Source of the DNA: an uncultured Shimia sp.
Lineage (GTDB): Bacteria; Pseudomonadota; Alphaproteobacteria; Rhodobacterales; Rhodobacteraceae
Assembly: GCF_947498095.1 (NCBI RefSeq)
Contig: NZ_CANMJE010000011.1
Span: forward strand, 17,727-81,726
Direction of reading: 5' to 3'
DNA: 64,000 nucleotides
A program made the position numbers and the translations under genes. This document shows positions 53,674 through 62,480 of the stretch, in pieces. Under the pieces are notes generated by a model. That model was not told the DNA's origin and did no database searches. It saw nothing but the letters and a program-made list of their open reading frames with translations. How positions within the stretch are numbered: the first letter of the stretch is position 1; the number at the start of each line of letters is the position of its first letter.

Positions 53674-56298
53674 ATGGCTCAAGACACCGAGGTGCAATCC
53701 GCAGACGACATGGTTGCCGAAGCGGATACCGGCGCACGTAATCCATCCTCTGCATGGCAGGCGAATTTGATCATCGGAACCTGCATCGTCTGGTCCCTGT
53801 TCCAGCTTTACATTGCATCGAAAGTTCCCGGCATGCTGGCACAAGCCACCGGTGCGAACATCTTTGCAAACATCGTCGCTCAGGCGCGGTATGTGCATTT
53901 GGCCTTTGCCATCATGCTCGCCACACTGGCGTTTCCTCTTTTCAAATCCTCACCCAAAGATCGCATCCCGGTTTATGACTGGGCGTTGTTGATCCTGGGC
54001 GTCTCAGCCTGTCTTTATCTTGTGGTGTTCCGCTTTGAGATAGCCGACCGTCCGGGTCTGTGGAGTACTTCGGACATTGTGATGTCCTGCATCGGCATGG
54101 GTGTGTTGTTTACGGCCGTTTACCGCTCGCTTGGTTTGCCACTGGTGATCATCGCAGGCGCCTTCGTGGCCTTTGCCTTCTTTGGCGGCTATTCCGAATG
54201 GGCGCGTAACATCACCAACTATGGTGGAGCCTCGCTCTCGAAAGCGCTGGGCCACTACTGGATGCAGACCGAAGGCGTCTTTGGAGTCGCCTTGGGTGTG
54301 TCCACGACAATGATCTTCCTGTTCGTGCTGTTTGGCGCCTTGCTGGACCGCGCAGGCGGTGGATCGTGGTTCATCAAAGTAGCGGTCGCCCTCTTGGGCG
54401 CACTGCGCGGCGGTCCGGCCAAAGCCTCGGTCCTGTCTTCCATGCTGACCGGTATGATCTCGGGCAGCTCGATCTCGAACACAGTGACCACAGGCACATT
54501 CACCATTCCATTGATGAAACGTATCGGCTTTCCGGCAGAAAAGGCCGGCGCGGTCGAGGTGGCCTCGTCCACCAACGGTCAGCTGACCCCGCCCGTGATG
54601 GGGGCTGCGGCTTTCCTCATGGTGGAATACGTCAATATTCCCTACATTGACGTGGTCAAACACGCCTTTTTGCCGGCGGTGATCAGCTATATCGCGCTGC
54701 TTTACATCGTCCACCTCGAAGCCTTGAAGATGCAGATGCAAGGCTTGAAAAAAGCCGGACGCCATATTGGCCCGGTTTTGATCCTGATCTTGTTCCTGTC
54801 AGGCTTTTTGTTCCTGGGTGCCTGTACCTACGTGATGATCATGCTGCGCAGTGTTCTGGACGGTGTGATGGCCGACAGCGTCTATGGCGGGCTGGTCGTG
54901 GTCGCCGCGCTTTACGTGACACTGGTCTATTTCGCCTCGCGCTATCCCGATGTGGCGATGGATGATCCCAACGGGCCGCTGGAAGCCCCGCGCCTGACAC
55001 CTACGCTCTTGGGAGGGGCCTATTTCTCACTGCCGATCTTTATCCTCGTGTGGAACCTCATGGTGCGCACTGAGAACCTTGATCGTCTGTCTCCGTCCCT
55101 CTCGGCCTTCTGGGCCACGATCTTTATGATTATTGTTGCGCTCACCCACCGTCCGCTCAAGGCGTTCTTCCGCGGTGAGGCCTTTGGCACATCCACGAAG
55201 CAGGGTTGGCATGACTTTATCGAGGGGCTGATCCTTGGCGCACGTAACATGATCGGCATCGGTGTCGCCACCGGTGCTGCGGGTATCATCGTTGGCACCA
55301 TCAGCCTGACCGGCGCGCACCAGGTCATCGGACAGGTTGTCGAAGTGGTGGCCAGTGGCAATATCTGGATCCTTTTGATCCTTGTCGCCGTCATGTCGCT
55401 GATCCTTGGCATGGGCTTGCCGACAACGGCCAACTACATCGTTGTCTCGTCGCTCATGGCGCCTGTGATCCTGTCGGTGGGCGCGCAAGCCGGATACATC
55501 TTCCCGCTGATCGCCGTGCACCTCTTTGTGTTCTATTTCGGCATTCTCGCGGATGACACGCCGCCTGTGGGCCTGGCGGCCTATGCGGCAGCGGCGATTT
55601 CCCGAGGCGATCCGATCAAGACCGGTGTTCAGGGCTTTTCCTATGACATCCGAACAGCCTTGTTGCCATTCCTTTTCATCTTCAACACCGATCTTCTGTT
55701 GATTGACGTCGGAGCAGCGAAGGCGGTGCTGGTCTTCTTTATCGCGCTCATCGCGATGCTCTTGTTTGCGGCAGCAACCCAAGGGTATTTCATCGCGAAA
55801 AGCCGAAAATGGGAGACTGTGGCGCTCTTGTTCATCGCCTTCATGCTGTTCAGGCCGGACTTCTTCCTCGACAAAGTCAGCGAGAAATATGCGACGGCCA
55901 CTGGCCCGGCAGCGCTGGAAATGATGGCGGGGGCCGAAACCGGCACAGAGCTGCGGGTTGAGGTCAACGGACCGGATTTCGATACCGGCAACCCAAGGCC
56001 CACGACGATTGTTCTGCCTGCGGTCTCTGGTGACGCCGAAGGCGCGCTTGGGGCACAAGGCCTCAGCATCATTCCAGACGGCGACGTTCTGGTGATGGAT
56101 GAACCTTTCCCGGGGACGCCGTTCTTTGAAAGCCTTGGCAATGAATACGACTTTTATGGCGATACACCCGTTCAGATCACCCAAGTCCAGATCGAGAATG
56201 AGCGTATGCCAAAAGAGCTTTTCTTCATTCCCGCACTGCTCTTGCTGTTCGGCGTCGTGATGATCCAGCGCCGCCGCGCCACACAACCCGCATTCTGA
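53674..56298 (+). CDS. TRAP transporter fused 4TM/12TM permease with C-terminal DUF3394-like extension
   Basis: Many TM helices; GGPAKASVLSSMLTGMISGSSISNTVTTGTFTIPLMKRIGF, GLPTTANYIVVSSLMAPVIL; soluble C-terminal extension plus final TM. Confidence 0.93.
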   Translation: MAQDTEVQSADDMVAEADTGARNPSSAWQANLIIGTCIVWSLFQLYIASKVPGMLAQATGANIFANIVAQARYVHLAFAIMLATLAFPLFKSSPKDRIPVYDWALLILGVSACLYLVVFRFEIADRPGLWSTSDIVMSCIGMGVLFTAVYRSLGLPLVIIAGAFVAFAFFGGYSEWARNITNYGGASLSKALGHYWMQTEGVFGVALGVSTTMIFLFVLFGALLDRAGGGSWFIKVAVALLGALRGGPAKASVLSSMLTGMISGSSISNTVTTGTFTIPLMKRIGFPAEKAGAVEVASSTNGQLTPPVMGAAAFLMVEYVNIPYIDVVKHAFLPAVISYIALLYIVHLEALKMQMQGLKKAGRHIGPVLILILFLSGFLFLGACTYVMIMLRSVLDGVMADSVYGGLVVVAALYVTLVYFASRYPDVAMDDPNGPLEAPRLTPTLLGGAYFSLPIFILVWNLMVRTENLDRLSPSLSAFWATIFMIIVALTHRPLKAFFRGEAFGTSTKQGWHDFIEGLILGARNMIGIGVATGAAGIIVGTISLTGAHQVIGQVVEVVASGNIWILLILVAVMSLILGMGLPTTANYIVVSSLMAPVILSVGAQAGYIFPLIAVHLFVFYFGILADDTPPVGLAAYAAAAISRGDPIKTGVQGFSYDIRTALLPFLFIFNTDLLLIDVGAAKAVLVFFIALIAMLLFAAATQGYFIAKSRKWETVALLFIAFMLFRPDFFLDKVSEKYATATGPAALEMMAGAETGTELRVEVNGPDFDTGNPRPTTIVLPAVSGDAEGALGAQGLSIIPDGDVLVMDEPFPGTPFFESLGNEYDFYGDTPVQITQVQIENERMPKELFFIPALLLLFGVVMIQRRRATQPAF

Positions 56299-56309
56299 GG
56301 AGCTGACAG

Positions 56310-56735
56310 ATGTTTGACTCACTTTTGCTCGCCGTTGATATCAACGATCCCCAAGGCGCATTGCGCAGCACTCAGGCGGCTGTGGCCATGGCCACGCATC
56401 AAAAGGCCGAGCTGCACATTCTGAACGTTGTGCCCGACGACGGAATGGCGATTGTCAGCTCGTCCCTCAGCGCCGATCACAACGCTGAAGCGGTCGATCA
56501 ATCCCGAGCTAATCTTGAGGCCTGGGCCAAGGAGCATATTCCCCAAGGAATAACCACAAAGCTGCATGTGGCCCGTGGTACGGTCTATGACCAGATCATT
56601 AAGAAGGCCGGCGAATACGGCGTGCAAGGGATCGTTGTTGGCGCCCACAGCCCTGCGCTCAAAGACTATCTTTTGGGCTCCAACGCTGCCCGCGTTGCGC
56701 GTCACGCCAACCAGTCGGTCTTTGTGATCCGCTAG
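56310..56735 (+). CDS. Universal stress protein (UspA family, TRAP-associated)
   Basis: FDSLLLAVDINDPQGALRSTQAAVAMATHQKAELHILNVVP...GIVVGAHSPALKDYLLGSNAARVARHANQSVFVIR. Confidence 0.92.
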   Translation: MFDSLLLAVDINDPQGALRSTQAAVAMATHQKAELHILNVVPDDGMAIVSSSLSADHNAEAVDQSRANLEAWAKEHIPQGITTKLHVARGTVYDQIIKKAGEYGVQGIVVGAHSPALKDYLLGSNAARVARHANQSVFVIR

Positions 56736-56811
56736 CCGCGCAATGTGCGGAATTCACCCTGCCACTATCTCGATTGGTGGGGTGAGTTGCACGAGTATCA
56801 TCTGGGACTAT

Positions 56812-57596
56812 GGCGGTGCTGTCAGACCAATGCGAACCAGTCTCAGTTTACCGCAGAAACCGTGAACTTATCCGGAACAAAGTTGACGCCACTCGGAGAG
56901 AGCGGCGCTTCGGTTCAGTTTAAAACTGTCTCGTGAGTGAAGATGTCGCTCCTGATTGTAGTGGTTATGGACCGAAGAATGAACGCCGGCGAATTTCTGC
57001 AAACATCGCATTTGCCTAAAGCGGAGCATCGCCCGTTCTCGTCGTCGAAACGGCAGGTGAGAATTTTCCGCTCGGTTGTTCACCCAGCGTCCCGTTTCCT
57101 GCCTTCGCGCGTTGCCAATATCTTTCAAAGCGGCGCCATAAGAGCGAAGTTTGTCCGTCACGATCACTTCCGGCCGGCCATACCTCTTCATTGATTTTCT
57201 AAGGAATTTCAACGCAGCTTTGCGGTCCCGGCGCTTAGTAACATAGCTTTCCAGCACTTCGCCTTCGTGGTCCACAGCACGCCACAGGTAATGCGTCTCG
57301 CCGTTGATCTTCACAAAAACCTCGTCGAGGTGCCACCGCCAGTTCGAATAGGATTGCATCCGACTGATCCTGTTTCTGCGGATCTCAGCCGCGAACATCG
57401 GGCCAAATCTATTCCACCAGAACCGAACCGTCTCATGGCTGACTTCGATGCCGCGCTCATGCAGAAGATCTTCCACGTTCCGCAACGATAGCGGGAACCG
57501 GACATACAGCATCACCGCCAGGCGGATGATCTCAGGGCTGGTTTTGAGGTAGCGAAATGGGTTGGTTTTGTCATCCGACAAGGCTACAAACCCGCC
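56812..57596 (-). mobile_element. IS6-family insertion sequence (about 785 bp)
   Basis: IS6 transposase ORF flanked by imperfect terminal repeats GGCGGTGCTGT (left) / GGCGGGTTTGT (right, reverse complement), 8/11 identical; no 8-bp TSD seen. Confidence 0.7.
56868..57581 (-). CDS. IS6 family transposase (TTG start)
   Basis: FRYLKTSPEIIRLAVMLYVRFPLSLRNVEDLLHERGIEVSHETVRFWWNRFGPMFA; DDE residues in WHLDEVFVKI, VTDKLRSYGAA, NNRAENSHLPFRRRERAM. Confidence 0.95.
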   Translation of the reverse strand: MSDDKTNPFRYLKTSPEIIRLAVMLYVRFPLSLRNVEDLLHERGIEVSHETVRFWWNRFGPMFAAEIRRNRISRMQSYSNWRWHLDEVFVKINGETHYLWRAVDHEGEVLESYVTKRRDRKAALKFLRKSMKRYGRPEVIVTDKLRSYGAALKDIGNARRQETGRWVNNRAENSHLPFRRRERAMLRFRQMRCLQKFAGVHSSVHNHYNQERHLHSRDSFKLNRSAALSEWRQLCSG

Positions 57597-57711
57597 CTGC
57601 CCGCCTCAACCGAAATCTTTCTGACAAAACCTCTCGGTTTGATTTAGCCTTGTTGGGACTTAGTCTTTTAACTTAATATATGTGTTCGCTCAGGTCAGAC
57701 GAAAGAATCGA

Positions 57712-59238
57712 ATGGATACTGTCGCACCAAAACATGAGCATTTTAGTCGCGCTCAAGATTCAGAGCCGGGGTCGCGCGTTCTTGTGGGTTTTCTCTCCGT
57801 GGGAATCAACGCGCTGACGTTGGCGCTTCCTCTGGCTCTCCTTCAAGTCTACGACCGGATTTTGCCGAACCAGTCGACCGGGTCGGCCATCGTCATATTC
57901 TCGGCGGTTGTCGTCGCGTTGGTGCTTTCAGGATTGCTCCGATACGTCAGGTCCGGCCTCTTTGCGCGGTGGTCGGCACTGGAAGAGTATAGGCTTTGGT
58001 CTCGAACCGCCCGACAACTGCTTAAAGGTTATCACAGCCGTGAGGACGCACTTCTCCTCGCCGCCGCACCCGCAAAGGCGCGGGATGTGAATGTCGGTCA
58101 AACGATGCTGGCCCGGTTCGATGCGCCTTTCTCAATCATCTTCCTTGCACTCATTGCGTATCTCGGCGGAATCGTTGTCGCCGCGCCCTTACTGGTTGCT
58201 GCCGTCTCAGTGATCGCATTCCTCGTGGTCGCGTCGCGGAATCGATCCGCCCTAGAGCAGGAACTGCTAGCGGGCGCGCGGTACGAGGCGGGTGTCACCG
58301 CGCTAGCGAACACATCCTCGAACACTACGACCCTGGCCAGTCTCGGCTCTGCATTTGCCCGTTTGACCCACACTCGCAGCGCTCAGTCAAAGGCAAACAG
58401 AACGACGCAGAACATCAGCAGCTTCCAGTTGGACCTTTTGCAGAGTGGCGCGCTGATCTCGACCGTCGGTGTTGTCTGGTTGGGCGCCGGAGAGGTGCTC
58501 GCAGGACAGATGACGACTGGCGGCCTTGCAGCCTGCACGTTGCTGGGCTCCCGGGCGGCATCCCAGCTTGTCGGCGTTGCGGCGACGGGCCTGCGTGCCC
58601 AGCCCGCGGCCGTTGCGGCGAAGAAATCGACGGCGATCCTTGAATCCAGTGGAGAGAGCGTCCGTCAGCCGTCACACCGGACGACTGAGTACCTGAATTC
58701 GACTGGCGGGGGCATTTGGGTGCTGGAAGCGTCTTCGCATCAGACAGCGTCCGAAAAGCTTGAAGCCATAGTCAATCACTTGCCCCGCGACTTGCCGGAT
58801 CCGGAAGCGGTTCGGATCGTGTCTGCCCGACCACGGCTTTTGACAGGTCGACTGATGAATTGCCTGTCCCGTCTGGATAAGAATCTCGAGCCCAAAGCGC
58901 TGACCCTGTCGCGCGAGATCGGTCTGGACAGCCTAGTTTGCCGGCTTCCCCACGGGTACGATACGGAGCTTGCATCTTCCGGCAGACCTCTGCCGGATGG
59001 CGGTGCCAAGCGCGCCGCTATCGTCCAAGCATTCACGGGCAGGCCGGGGTTGGTCATTCTCGAGGCGCCTGAAGCGTCCCTCGATGTCGATGCCGTGAAG
59101 AAGCTATCGGGGTTCCTTCTGTCCCACTCGGACGAAGTTAAGATCCTTGTGCAGACGTCGTCGGAGGATCTCCGCGACGGCCTGAAAGATGCCGCGCGCC
59201 TCGAAAACCCAAGTAATTGGATCGAGGGGGTCGAATGA
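57712..59238 (+). CDS. Type I secretion ABC half-transporter with degenerate NBD (no Walker A)
   Basis: LapB/PrtD-like TM domain (LALPLALLQVYDRILPNQSTGSAIVIFSAVVVALVLSGLLRYVRSGLFARWSALEEYRLW...DVNVGQTMLARFDAPFSIIFLALIAYLGG); NBD reads EASSHQTASEK where Walker A is expected, LPDGGAKRAA at the signature position and LVILEAPEASLD at Walker B. Confidence 0.85.
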   Translation: MDTVAPKHEHFSRAQDSEPGSRVLVGFLSVGINALTLALPLALLQVYDRILPNQSTGSAIVIFSAVVVALVLSGLLRYVRSGLFARWSALEEYRLWSRTARQLLKGYHSREDALLLAAAPAKARDVNVGQTMLARFDAPFSIIFLALIAYLGGIVVAAPLLVAAVSVIAFLVVASRNRSALEQELLAGARYEAGVTALANTSSNTTTLASLGSAFARLTHTRSAQSKANRTTQNISSFQLDLLQSGALISTVGVVWLGAGEVLAGQMTTGGLAACTLLGSRAASQLVGVAATGLRAQPAAVAAKKSTAILESSGESVRQPSHRTTEYLNSTGGGIWVLEASSHQTASEKLEAIVNHLPRDLPDPEAVRIVSARPRLLTGRLMNCLSRLDKNLEPKALTLSREIGLDSLVCRLPHGYDTELASSGRPLPDGGAKRAAIVQAFTGRPGLVILEAPEASLDVDAVKKLSGFLLSHSDEVKILVQTSSEDLRDGLKDAARLENPSNWIEGVE

Positions 59239-61175
59239 TGTCTGATGCCGCCGGCTTCCTCGAATCCGTTCTAAAATATCTCGACGGGCGCCACTCCGAT
59301 AAGGCCGTAGAGGCGGCATTCGGGGGGTTCTCCTCATCGCTGTCCGACATGGCACGCGCCAGCAACCTGATCGGGGTGCACGCGTCCATACATAAGGGCA
59401 TACCTGCATCCTGGAGAGACGGTCATGATGGCGCCCTGATTGCGAAAGACGGCACCAACTGGATAGGCGTCGCAAGGCGGGACGGCGATCTCGTTGCGTT
59501 CCCGGAGAACGACGAGACAGGGCTACTCCACCTGCCGGCGGGGCCGCTCCTCTATCTGCGCATGCTTCCCGAAACCGAAGCATCCAAGGTCACCTACGCC
59601 AATATCTCGTCCCGCGCCCGAGGCGCATTCGTGCATGTCGCATGGCAATCCCTGGTCATCAACCTCTGCGCGCTAGCGGTGCCTTTCTTCACCATGGCCG
59701 TGTATGACAAGGTTTTGGGGGGCGGCGCCGCCCATTCGCTTCCGGCCCTATTGTCAGGTGCAGTGATCGTTCTAGTCACGATGCTGGCAATGCGGCGTGT
59801 TCGGTCCGGACTTGCTTCCACGGAATACGCCTCGCTTTCGGGGCAGATCTCGACATTGTTGGCCGGCAAGGCACTCCGTTCGCCGGCTTCAAACGTTGCG
59901 GGGAACTCTGGAAGTACGATTGTCGCGAAGGTGCGGCAGGGCGAACGTGCCGCCGACCTGTTCGCCTCCCCGAATATTGCAGCGATCTATGATGCGCCTT
60001 TTATCCTGCTGACCTTTGCCGCCCTGGTGATCGTCGGCGGGGGCATGGCGATCATTCCCGCGATCTACCTCGTGCTGTTTTTCGGCTTCGGCTTGTTGAT
60101 AAACGCCGGAACCGGCGGCAGGGACCCGTTTGCCGTCCGCCAGTCCCAGCGACGCACGCAGATGATCGGGGAACTGGTCGATGCCAACGGTGCCATTCAG
60201 CGCGCCGGACTAGGCGAGAAATGGCTTCAAAGGTTCGACGCTACCTTGCGCTCGAGCGCGCGCGACACACACCGATCCATGACCCGAACCGGGTCGCAGT
60301 CGGCAGTCGCAACGACGCTCGGATCCGGCACTGCGCTCGTGACCCTGGTCGTCGGGATCGACCTCGCGCTGAAAGGCCATTTGTCGCCCGGCACGCTGAT
60401 CGGGACCATGTTGCTCACCTGGCGCATCACCGGCCCGGCGCAATCGCTGTTCCTAGCAATCCCGCGCCTAAAGGCAATCCGCAACGGCTGGACCTCTCTT
60501 GAGACCCAGCTCCGGGCGCCCACGGTTGGCCAGGAATCCCATCTCCAGATCGCACTCGAACCCGAAGCTCCCGCCGTGGCCGCACAGGGTCTGTTCTACC
60601 GTCATGAAGCCGGTCAGCCGCCCGCCCTCACCGGCGTTACATTCGATGTGGCCCCCGGCAGCGTCGTCGTCATCATGGGGCCGAACGGGTCGGGCAAGTC
60701 CACTTTGCTACAGCTCGTCGCCGGGCATCTCCGCCCACAAACTGGGCATCTGACTCTGAACGGGCGCCAGATGTCCCAGTACGATCCCGACGAGATCGAT
60801 GCTCGCTGCGCTTATGTCGGTGGCGACAAAAGCGTTTGGCTGGAGCAAAGCAGAACAAGGCCCGACGTCGGGTTTTCCGCGGAAGCCAAGGTGGAACGCG
60901 TAGCCTGGTCCGCGATCACGGAACTTGACAGCAGGTTCTTCGTTCTCGACGATCCGCTACCCGCGAATGGCAAAGATGCCTTGAACGAGGTCGGGAAGTT
61001 CATCGACGAAACGCGAGGCAAGGCTACTATCTTCCTTGCGACCCACGATACGGAACTCGCGGCGCACGCCGATATCGCCATCGTACTGGACGCCGGAAAT
61101 GTCGTCTATTGCGGACCTGTTCAGACAGAAAAGCCAGAGGCAGAAGCTTTGACGGAGGAGAAGAGAGATGGGTGA
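59235..61175 (+). CDS. Type I secretion ABC transporter with Walker A but truncated NBD, plus N-terminal C39-like domain
   Basis: N-terminal CLD-like region, TM domain (AVPFFTMAVYDKVLGGGAAHSLPALLSGAVIVLVTMLAMRRVRSGLASTEYA), VVIMGPNGSGKSTLLQLVAGHL, FFVLDDPLP, IFLATHD; overlaps upstream gene by ATGA. Confidence 0.88.
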   Translation: MMSDAAGFLESVLKYLDGRHSDKAVEAAFGGFSSSLSDMARASNLIGVHASIHKGIPASWRDGHDGALIAKDGTNWIGVARRDGDLVAFPENDETGLLHLPAGPLLYLRMLPETEASKVTYANISSRARGAFVHVAWQSLVINLCALAVPFFTMAVYDKVLGGGAAHSLPALLSGAVIVLVTMLAMRRVRSGLASTEYASLSGQISTLLAGKALRSPASNVAGNSGSTIVAKVRQGERAADLFASPNIAAIYDAPFILLTFAALVIVGGGMAIIPAIYLVLFFGFGLLINAGTGGRDPFAVRQSQRRTQMIGELVDANGAIQRAGLGEKWLQRFDATLRSSARDTHRSMTRTGSQSAVATTLGSGTALVTLVVGIDLALKGHLSPGTLIGTMLLTWRITGPAQSLFLAIPRLKAIRNGWTSLETQLRAPTVGQESHLQIALEPEAPAVAAQGLFYRHEAGQPPALTGVTFDVAPGSVVVIMGPNGSGKSTLLQLVAGHLRPQTGHLTLNGRQMSQYDPDEIDARCAYVGGDKSVWLEQSRTRPDVGFSAEAKVERVAWSAITELDSRFFVLDDPLPANGKDALNEVGKFIDETRGKATIFLATHDTELAAHADIAIVLDAGNVVYCGPVQTEKPEAEALTEEKRDG

Positions 61176-62469
61176 AAATCGCGGAGATCAACCTTTCGAC
61201 CTGTACGACACGTCAACCTTCGTCTGGACGCGCCGGGCGGCAATCGTCGTTCTGCTCGGCCTAACCGCGTTGGTGATCTGGATGGTCTACACGCCTGTCG
61301 ACGAGATATCCAAGGCGCGTGGGGAAGTTGAACCCATCGCCCAGGTGAAGCGGGTCGAAAGCCGGCATGGCGGCCAGTTGGCCGAATTGCTGGTCACGCG
61401 CGGTCAAGTGGTGGAAGCGGACCAAATCGTGGCTGTGTTGGATCAGGCGGAAGCGCAATCGGCGCTTCGAGCCGCCGAAGCGCGCATTGCAGGGCTGTCC
61501 CTTGAGATCGAACGCCTCCTCGCGCTTGCGGAGGGGCGGGAGCCGGATTTCTCGGCCCATGCCGAGGACTTCAACGATCTCGTGGAACGCGAAACGGCTG
61601 CGCTTGCGGCAACGCGTGCCTTCATCCGCGCCGAACGCTCGGTGATCGGGTCGCAGATCGAGGAAAAGCGTGCCGAGATCGCAGCCATTGATGAGGAACG
61701 CCCCCAGCTCATTCAACAGATCGCCGTCGCCGAGGAGGAGCGCGCCGTTCAAGAGGACCTGATGAATCGCGGCCTGAGCGCACGTGCCAAGCTCGCGGAA
61801 CTGCGAGAGCAGGAAGCACAGTATCGTTTTGACCTTGCCCAACTCGCCGGCCGTCGAACCATCGCAGAGGCTGAGGTTGCCGAGCTTCAGGCGTCGCTGA
61901 CCCAGGTCGAATTGGACGAGTTTGCCAAGGCGAGAAGCCGGATTGCAGAAGCAGATTCCCAGAGGCGCGCCTTGCAGGCCGAAGCAGCGGGCCTGGAGAG
62001 CCGTGTCGCGGAGACGGAGATCCGGTCGCCCATTGCCGGAGTGATTCAGTCCATCCCCGACGACACGATCGGCGATGTCATTGACCCCGGCGGCATGGTC
62101 GTAACCATCGTTCCCGCCGACGGCGGCTATCGTTTCAGCGGTCGCTTGTCGCCGCGCGATGTCGGCTTCGTCTCGGTGGGGCAACCCGTTCGGTTGAAAA
62201 TCGACAGCTTCGATTACAGCCGTTTCGGCGCATTGCCGGGCACCGTCGAGGAAGTTTCGCCGACAACAGCAGTCGATGAACGTGGTACAGCGTTCTACGA
62301 AGTCCTTGTGCAGCTGGACAGCGACCATTTCCGCGATGCCGAGGACGGCCTCACATTGATCGCCGGAATGACCGGCGAGGCCGACATCAAGACCGGCGCT
62401 AAGACCGTGTTCCAATATGTCTGGAAACCCATCTACACCAATCTCGACCTGGCGTTGACCGAGCGGTAA
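61168..62469 (+). CDS. HlyD-type type I secretion membrane fusion protein
   Basis: One N-terminal TM; EVEPIAQVKRVESRHGGQLAELLVTRGQVVEADQIVAVLD; long coiled coil; EIRSPIAGVIQSIPDDTIGDVIDPGGMVVTIVP; GMTGEADIKTGAKTVFQYVWKPI. Confidence 0.93.
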   Translation: MGENRGDQPFDLYDTSTFVWTRRAAIVVLLGLTALVIWMVYTPVDEISKARGEVEPIAQVKRVESRHGGQLAELLVTRGQVVEADQIVAVLDQAEAQSALRAAEARIAGLSLEIERLLALAEGREPDFSAHAEDFNDLVERETAALAATRAFIRAERSVIGSQIEEKRAEIAAIDEERPQLIQQIAVAEEERAVQEDLMNRGLSARAKLAELREQEAQYRFDLAQLAGRRTIAEAEVAELQASLTQVELDEFAKARSRIAEADSQRRALQAEAAGLESRVAETEIRSPIAGVIQSIPDDTIGDVIDPGGMVVTIVPADGGYRFSGRLSPRDVGFVSVGQPVRLKIDSFDYSRFGALPGTVEEVSPTTAVDERGTAFYEVLVQLDSDHFRDAEDGLTLIAGMTGEADIKTGAKTVFQYVWKPIYTNLDLALTER

Positions 62470-62480
62470 GGAGAGACGTG

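Noticed and set aside
55027-56322. 431-aa minus-strand ORF opposite the TRAP permease
   Set aside because: Antisense shadow; Arg/His/Asp-rich with no domain, while the plus strand encodes a coherent membrane protein.
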